This document shows positions 59,822-64,000 of a stretch of DNA of 64,000 nt, in pieces. Numbering within the stretch: position 1 is the stretch's first letter; each line of letters opens with the position of its first letter. This DNA comes from Candidatus Methylobacter oryzae (lineage in GTDB: Bacteria > Pseudomonadota > Gammaproteobacteria > Methylococcales > Methylomonadaceae), in contig NZ_RYFG02000114.1 of the NCBI RefSeq assembly GCF_003994235.2, forward strand, positions 35,592-99,591, written 5' to 3'. The translations under genes and the position numbers were made by a program. The notes under the pieces are model-generated. The model was not told the DNA's origin, did not search any database, and worked only from the letters and a program-made list of their open reading frames with translations.

Positions 59822-60802
59822 ATGAATGTGCCAAATCTTTCAGAATCCGACGCATTTACCCGCAGACGCGCCTCCGACGAATTGGGCCGTAGACGCGCGG
59901 TTCAGGGCGTCCAGCCGGAAACAGTTTTATCCTCCCAGGCAAGCGCGGTATCGTGGGGGGCTATCTTCGCCGGAGCCGTCGGCGCCGCCGCGTTGGCGCT
60001 GATTCTTACGATGCTCGGAACAGGCCTGGGCATGTCCTCGGTGTCTCCCTGGACATACAGCGGCGTCAGTGCGACAACCCTCGGCGTCGGTGCTATTCTG
60101 TGGCTGACCCTCACCCAGCTGCTGGCCTCGGCAATGGGCGGTTATATTGCCGGCAGGCTCCGAACAAAGTGGATTGCGACCGACGCCGACGAGGTCTATT
60201 TCCGCGATACCGCGCACGGCTTCCTGGCCTGGGCGATCTCGGCGCTGTTGACAGCCGCCCTGCTCACTTCCGCGATCGGTTCGATTGTCAGCAGCGGCTT
60301 TCAGGCCGGCGGCAAGGCCGTTGCAGACACGGCGGACAGCGCCGCAACGGCGGCCGGAGCCGAGATGGCCCAGTACAACAACAAAGAACCGCTGAAATAC
60401 TACATCGACTCGTTATTCAGGACAGACATCAACGCCGTCCCTACAATGGCGCCAAGCAGTATCCAAGAGCAGACGCCCGCCGAATCCGCAGCGGAAATCA
60501 GCCGCATCTTTATGAACTCATTACATAACGGCCCATTGCCTCCGCAAGATGTCCGCTATGCCGGTCAAATTGTTGCGCAACGCACCGGCCTGGCACAACA
60601 GGATGCGGAAAAACGCGTCGCCGAGACCTATATCCAAATACAGGGCAAGATGCTTGGAGCGGAAAAAACCGTCAAGGAAGCGGCCGACTCGGCGCGCAAA
60701 ACATCCGTCTACGCATCGTTGTGGTATTTCATCGCCCTGCTTATCGGCGCTTTCACGGCCAGCTACGCGGCGACGTTCGGCGGCCGGCTGCGCGATCTGT
60801 AA
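59822..60802 (+). CDS. Multi-pass membrane protein of the stress block, unknown function
   Basis: A 326-residue protein from ATG 59822 (MNVPNLSESDAFTRRRASDE), AAGGAG upstream. Cytoplasmic Arg-rich N-terminus, then Gly/Ala-rich helices near 45-70, 80-105, and 135-160, a long soluble middle (about 170-285) and a last helix near 300. The segment SWGAIFAGAVGAAALALILT and GGYIAGRLRTKW are conserved in proteins found next to hemerythrin and catalase genes in proteobacteria, sometimes annotated PhnA-like. Function unknown. Confidence 0.75.
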   Translation: MNVPNLSESDAFTRRRASDELGRRRAVQGVQPETVLSSQASAVSWGAIFAGAVGAAALALILTMLGTGLGMSSVSPWTYSGVSATTLGVGAILWLTLTQLLASAMGGYIAGRLRTKWIATDADEVYFRDTAHGFLAWAISALLTAALLTSAIGSIVSSGFQAGGKAVADTADSAATAAGAEMAQYNNKEPLKYYIDSLFRTDINAVPTMAPSSIQEQTPAESAAEISRIFMNSLHNGPLPPQDVRYAGQIVAQRTGLAQQDAEKRVAETYIQIQGKMLGAEKTVKEAADSARKTSVYASLWYFIALLIGAFTASYAATFGGRLRDL

Positions 60803-60834
60803 CTGCAACCTCATCCTTACAAAGGAGAAAAGCA

Positions 60835-60909
60835 ATGCGTTCAATACTTTTATATCTACTTGGAGTTCCGATTCCTATCATTATTCTGATCGCGTTGTTC
60901 ATGCGCTAA
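60835..60909 (+). CDS. 24-residue membrane peptide
   Basis: ATG 60835 with AAGGAG eight bases upstream, stop TAA 60907-60909. The peptide MRSILLYLLGVPIPIIILIA then LFMR is a single transmembrane helix with Pro in the middle. It lies 32 bp after the membrane protein gene and 37 bp before the hemerythrin gene, in a tight array with good ribosome sites, so expression is likely. Short peptides of this kind are often missed by gene finders. Confidence 0.65.
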   Translation: MRSILLYLLGVPIPIIILIALFMR

Positions 60910-60946
60910 TCGCTAACCCCACCGGACATAAACTGGAGACAATAGA

Positions 60947-61426
60947 ATGGCAACCGCAACCAGTAAAGCAAGGAAGTCAGCCAAGACTCAAGACGCGACA
61001 GTATTATTAAAGACCGACCACCAGTTGGTCAGCGACCTGTTTGACGAATATGAAGCCGCCTATTCGAATGCGAAGAAAAAACAAATCGCCAATCAAATCT
61101 GCAAGGAATTGACCGTGCATGCCCAGATCGAAGAGGAAATCTTTTATCCGGCAGTCAAGCAGGCGATGAAAGACAAAGAGTTAATTCCGGAAGCCAGGAT
61201 CGAGCATGCGACCTTGAAATCCCTCGCATCCCAGCTTGAGGGCATGGAGCCGGACGATGAGATGTTCGACGCCAAAGTCAAGGTGATGCACGAATACGTG
61301 AAGCACCATGTCAAAGAAGAACAGAATGAGATATTTCCGAAAGCCAAATCCACCGGCTTGGACATGATGAAACTTGGCGCCCGGCTATCCGAGCGCAAAG
61401 CAGAGCTTCGCGCTGCCCGGTCTTAG
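60947..61426 (+). CDS. Hemerythrin-domain protein
   Basis: A 159-residue cytoplasmic protein. The HHE pattern is complete: LLKTDHQLVSDLFDEYE, ELTVHAQIEEEIFYPAVK, RIEHATLKSLASQL and HEYVKHHVKEEQNEIFPKA, giving five His and two Glu for a di-iron site. The N-terminal tail is Lys-rich. Such proteins bind oxygen or sense oxidants; next to an HPII-type catalase, a role in oxidative stress is plausible. Confidence 0.9.
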   Translation: MATATSKARKSAKTQDATVLLKTDHQLVSDLFDEYEAAYSNAKKKQIANQICKELTVHAQIEEEIFYPAVKQAMKDKELIPEARIEHATLKSLASQLEGMEPDDEMFDAKVKVMHEYVKHHVKEEQNEIFPKAKSTGLDMMKLGARLSERKAELRAARS

Positions 61427-61536
61427 CGGGTTTAATCAGGATCGGTCATCAATTCTTCGCAGCAATGAGCACTTGTAGCTTACAGCAATACTTAAAGCAA
61501 AACGTGATCGAAACTTGCCGATGGTAGAAATTTAAT

Positions 61537-61674
61537 CCCGTCTGCCGCCGAGCACCGGAGTTTTTGCCGAGAATGGCCCGCAGGGCGAAAACCAAGGAGG
61601 GTTTTCGTAGCGGAAAATATCTCGCCCTCGGGGGCGAGACCCCGATTCAAATAATCCGTCGCGTGAGCGACTCT
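61537..61674. repeat. Dispersed repeat, long family, copy C (gap 61427-61739)
   Basis: Shortest copy: CCGAGCACCGGAGTTTTTGCC with GAGAATGGCCCGCAGGGCGA, CTCGCCCTCGGGGGCGAGAC and AATCCGTCGCGTGAGCGACTC. It is 65 bp upstream of the catalase gene. Confidence 0.85.
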
Positions 61675-61739
61675 TTCTCATTGCCCGCTTGCACTTGAAC
61701 TGAACAACCGCCACATTCAATACGCGAAGGAGAATTTCC

Positions 61740-63899
61740 ATGGCTACGCCTAACGACGACAAACCGGCCACCACCGGCCTTGAACCTTCGCCCGCCGACG
61801 CTAACCGTTCCGAACAAAGCGCGGCAGTGCTTGCCCAGGAACCGGGCGAAATTCTGACCACTAATCAGGGCCTGCTGATCAGCGATAACCAGAATTCCTT
61901 GCGCGGCGGCGCGCGCGGCCCAACGCTGCTGGAAGATCATATCCTGCGCGAAAAAATCATGCATTTCGACCATGAGCGCATTCCCGAACGCGTCGTGCAT
62001 GCGCGCGGTTCCGGCGCGCACGGCGTGTTCGAAGTGTACGAGTCGATGAGCCGGTACACGAAGGCCGATTTCCTACAGGATCCGGGCACCAAGACGCCTG
62101 TATTCGTGCGTTTTTCGACCGTCGTCGGCTCTCGCGGCTCAGCCGATACCGCCCGCGACGTGCGCGGATTCGCGGTTAAGTTTTATACCGACGAAGGCAA
62201 TTTCGACCTGGTCGGCAACAATATTCCGGTGTTCTTTATCCAGGATGCGGTTAAATTTCCCGATTTAGTGCATGCGATCAAACCGGAACCGCACCATGAA
62301 ATCCCGCAAGCCTCGTCGGCGCACGATACGTTTTGGGACTTCATTTCGCTGATGCCGGAGTCGGCGCACATGATCATGTGGCTGATGTCGGACCGCGCCA
62401 TTCCCAGAAGCTATGCGATGATGGAAGGCTTTGGCGTGCATACTTTTCGATTTATTAACGACTTGGGCGAGTCGAGTTTCGTCAAATTCCACTGGAAACC
62501 GGTGCTCGGCGTGCATTCCCTGGTTTGGGACGAAGCCGTCAAGCTGGCCGGTAAAGATCCGGACTTTCACCGCCGCGATTTATGGGAAAGCATCAATCGC
62601 GGCCAATATCCCGAATGGGAACTCGGCGTACAGATAGTGACGGAAGAGGATGAGGGCCAGTTCGACTTCGACTTGCTCGATGCGACCAAACTGATTCCGG
62701 AATTAATGGTGCCGGTGCAAATCGTCGGCAAGCTGACCTTGAATCGCAATCCGGATAATTTTTTTGCCGAAACCGAGCAGGTTGCGTTCCACCCCGGCAA
62801 CATCGTGCCGGGCATTGATTTCAGCAACGATCCTTTATTGCAGGGCAGGCTGTTTTCCTATACCGACACGCAGCTATCGCGTTTGGGCAGCCCTAATTTT
62901 CACGAAATACCGATCAATTGCCCTATCGCCTCGGTGGACAATAACCAGCGCGACGGCCATATGCGCCAGACTATCGTCAAAGGCCGGGTGAGCTATGAAC
63001 CCAACTCGCTGGGCAGCGGCTATCCGATGCAGCAGCCCGAGGAATACGGCGGCTTCGCCAGTTATCCGCAAGCGTTGGAAGGCGAAAAAATACGCGTGCG
63101 CAGCAATAGTTTTGCCGACCATTTCTCGCAAGCGGCACTATTCTGGCGCAGCCAGTCAGCCCGGGAAAAAGACCATATTGTTTCCGCATTCTGCTTTGAA
63201 TTAGGCAAAGTCGAGGTTGATGCGGTGCGCGAGCGCGTGGTCTCGATGCTGACGCAGATCGACAAGTTTCTTGCCTACCGGGTTGCCGAAGGTTTGGGAA
63301 TGGCTGTTCCTCCACCTGCCGGCGGCGCTAAAAGCGTTCTATCCGACGATCAGCTCGATATAGATCCGTCGCTGAGCATGTCCGACACCCGCAAGGATTC
63401 GATTATCGGCCGTAAAGTTGCCGTATTGATCGCGGACGGTGTCGACGAAGCGTCAATCGATACCGTATCCAAGGCCTTGGCGGCTAAAGGCGCGACGGTA
63501 AAATTGATCGCTCCGCGGCTGGGCGAAATCAAAAGCCGCAAACATGAGTTCATCAAAGTGAACCGCAGCCTGCCGACGGTAGGATCGGTGATGTTCGACG
63601 CGGTCTTTATTCCGGGAGGACAGCAAAGTTCGGAAAACTTGTGCGCCGATGCCGATGCGGTCATGTTCGTTAAAGAAGCCTACAAACACGGCAAAGCCAT
63701 AGCCGCCAACAACGATGGCACGTTGTTGCTAGAGAAAGCGGCGCGTTCGGCAGGCCTTGAGCATGGCGCGTTTAAGGGACCGGGCGTTATTACGTCGTCT
63801 TCTCAAGCCGTCGATGACGAATTTGCCGAAAACTTCATTGCCGCTATTGCTATGCATCGTTTTTTCGAGCGATCCGATATGGATGCGATTGCGTCGTGA
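61740..63899 (+). CDS. katE: Large-subunit monofunctional catalase (HPII type)
   Basis: A 719-residue haem catalase from ATG 61740 behind GAAGGAG. Catalytic His near residue 87 (ERVVHARGSGAHG), Asn near 160 (GNNIPVFFIQD), haem-binding Tyr near 374 (RLFSYTDTQLSRLG). After residue 560 comes the flavodoxin-like/PfpI-type C-terminal domain (RKVAVLIADGVDEASIDTVS and VFIPGGQQSSENLCAD) found only in large-subunit catalases. It breaks down hydrogen peroxide in the cytoplasm. It ends the stress block, after the hemerythrin gene. Confidence 0.95.
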   Translation: MATPNDDKPATTGLEPSPADANRSEQSAAVLAQEPGEILTTNQGLLISDNQNSLRGGARGPTLLEDHILREKIMHFDHERIPERVVHARGSGAHGVFEVYESMSRYTKADFLQDPGTKTPVFVRFSTVVGSRGSADTARDVRGFAVKFYTDEGNFDLVGNNIPVFFIQDAVKFPDLVHAIKPEPHHEIPQASSAHDTFWDFISLMPESAHMIMWLMSDRAIPRSYAMMEGFGVHTFRFINDLGESSFVKFHWKPVLGVHSLVWDEAVKLAGKDPDFHRRDLWESINRGQYPEWELGVQIVTEEDEGQFDFDLLDATKLIPELMVPVQIVGKLTLNRNPDNFFAETEQVAFHPGNIVPGIDFSNDPLLQGRLFSYTDTQLSRLGSPNFHEIPINCPIASVDNNQRDGHMRQTIVKGRVSYEPNSLGSGYPMQQPEEYGGFASYPQALEGEKIRVRSNSFADHFSQAALFWRSQSAREKDHIVSAFCFELGKVEVDAVRERVVSMLTQIDKFLAYRVAEGLGMAVPPPAGGAKSVLSDDQLDIDPSLSMSDTRKDSIIGRKVAVLIADGVDEASIDTVSKALAAKGATVKLIAPRLGEIKSRKHEFIKVNRSLPTVGSVMFDAVFIPGGQQSSENLCADADAVMFVKEAYKHGKAIAANNDGTLLLEKAARSAGLEHGAFKGPGVITSSSQAVDDEFAENFIAAIAMHRFFERSDMDAIAS

Positions 63900-64000
63900 A
63901 AATTATTGTCGTAGATACCGTCTTAAAAGTCAACGCTGAGGCACATAATCAGGTTGATAAGGCTGACGCGTTTTCAAAACGCCAAAGCACAAGTGCACCA

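Noticed and set aside
63896..64000. GTG overlapping the catalase stop, open frame to the window edge (VKIIVVDTVLKVNAEAHNQV).
   Set aside because: Only 35 codons are visible, no ribosome site of note and no family; it may be a real next gene but cannot be supported here.
1..64000. CRISPR arrays, rRNA and tRNA genes.
   Set aside because: No regularly spaced direct repeats with unique spacers and no tRNA-like cloverleaf or rRNA sequence was seen by reading; a computational scan was not possible.

Overview
The window is bacterial, with dense genes, moderate GC and Gram-negative envelope machinery (Wza/Wzc-type polysaccharide export, outer-membrane beta-barrel, lipoproteins). The mix of a Cys-rich copper-storage protein (Csp family), an SmbP-like His-rich periplasmic protein, a DUF1207 outer-membrane protein and many short dispersed palindromes suggests a gammaproteobacterial methanotroph (Methylococcales, Methylomonas/Methylobacter-like). 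That assignment is inference; no rRNA or tRNA gene was seen.

Layout. 1-10.9 kb: a leftward exopolysaccharide operon (phosphoglycosyltransferase, Wza-like export lipoprotein, Wzc-like co-polymerase/kinase, Wzy/ligase-like protein, Wzx-like flippase, methyltransferase, two family-2 glycosyltransferases, the last cut by the window edge). 11.2-12.4 kb: a TetR regulator divergent from a DUF1348/NTF2-like protein, with two matching operators between them. 12.6-13.3 kb: a Pro/Thr-rich repeat lipoprotein. 13.7-16.4 kb: an AT-rich block of three promoterless genes separated by attC-like sites, read here as integron gene cassettes without an integrase in view. 16.5-19 kb: a lipoprotein adenosine deaminase and a YefM-YoeB toxin-antitoxin pair. 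19.1-34.6 kb: a large secreted glycoside-hydrolase-like protein, an unrecognised protein, a 3182-residue RTX-type surface/secreted protein and a LuxR-type regulator. 35-42 kb: transposase remnant, Uma2 protein, a histidine-kinase/lipoprotein/histidine-kinase/response-regulator group interrupted by a Phd-PIN toxin-antitoxin pair, and a SleB-like hydrolase. 42.7-51.9 kb: CDF metal exporter, DUF1207 protein, GlcG/HbpS-like protein, copper-storage protein, sorbosone-dehydrogenase-like protein, YihY/BrkB protein, SmbP-like protein, a Tat-exported M15 peptidase and an SDR oxidoreductase. 52.3-63.9 kb: a general-stress block (ChaB, KGG-repeat protein, TIGR03118 protein, PRC-barrel, BON, glycine-zipper protein, four tandem DUF883/ElaB-YqjD proteins, a membrane protein, a 24-residue peptide, hemerythrin, HPII-type catalase).

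Two themes cut across the window. First, several families of short dispersed repeats fill most intergenic gaps and in places form part of genes: one encodes the N-terminal leader of the Wza-like protein, one supplies the last codons of the Wzy-like protein, and one supplies the stop codons of two other genes. Second, a motif close to TATGTGCGANNNCGTACCGA lies 55-195 bp upstream of at least six stress or metal genes between 46 and 60 kb, suggesting a common regulon. The most unusual single protein is a sensor kinase in which the phospho-accepting histidine is replaced by arginine while the ATPase motifs are intact.
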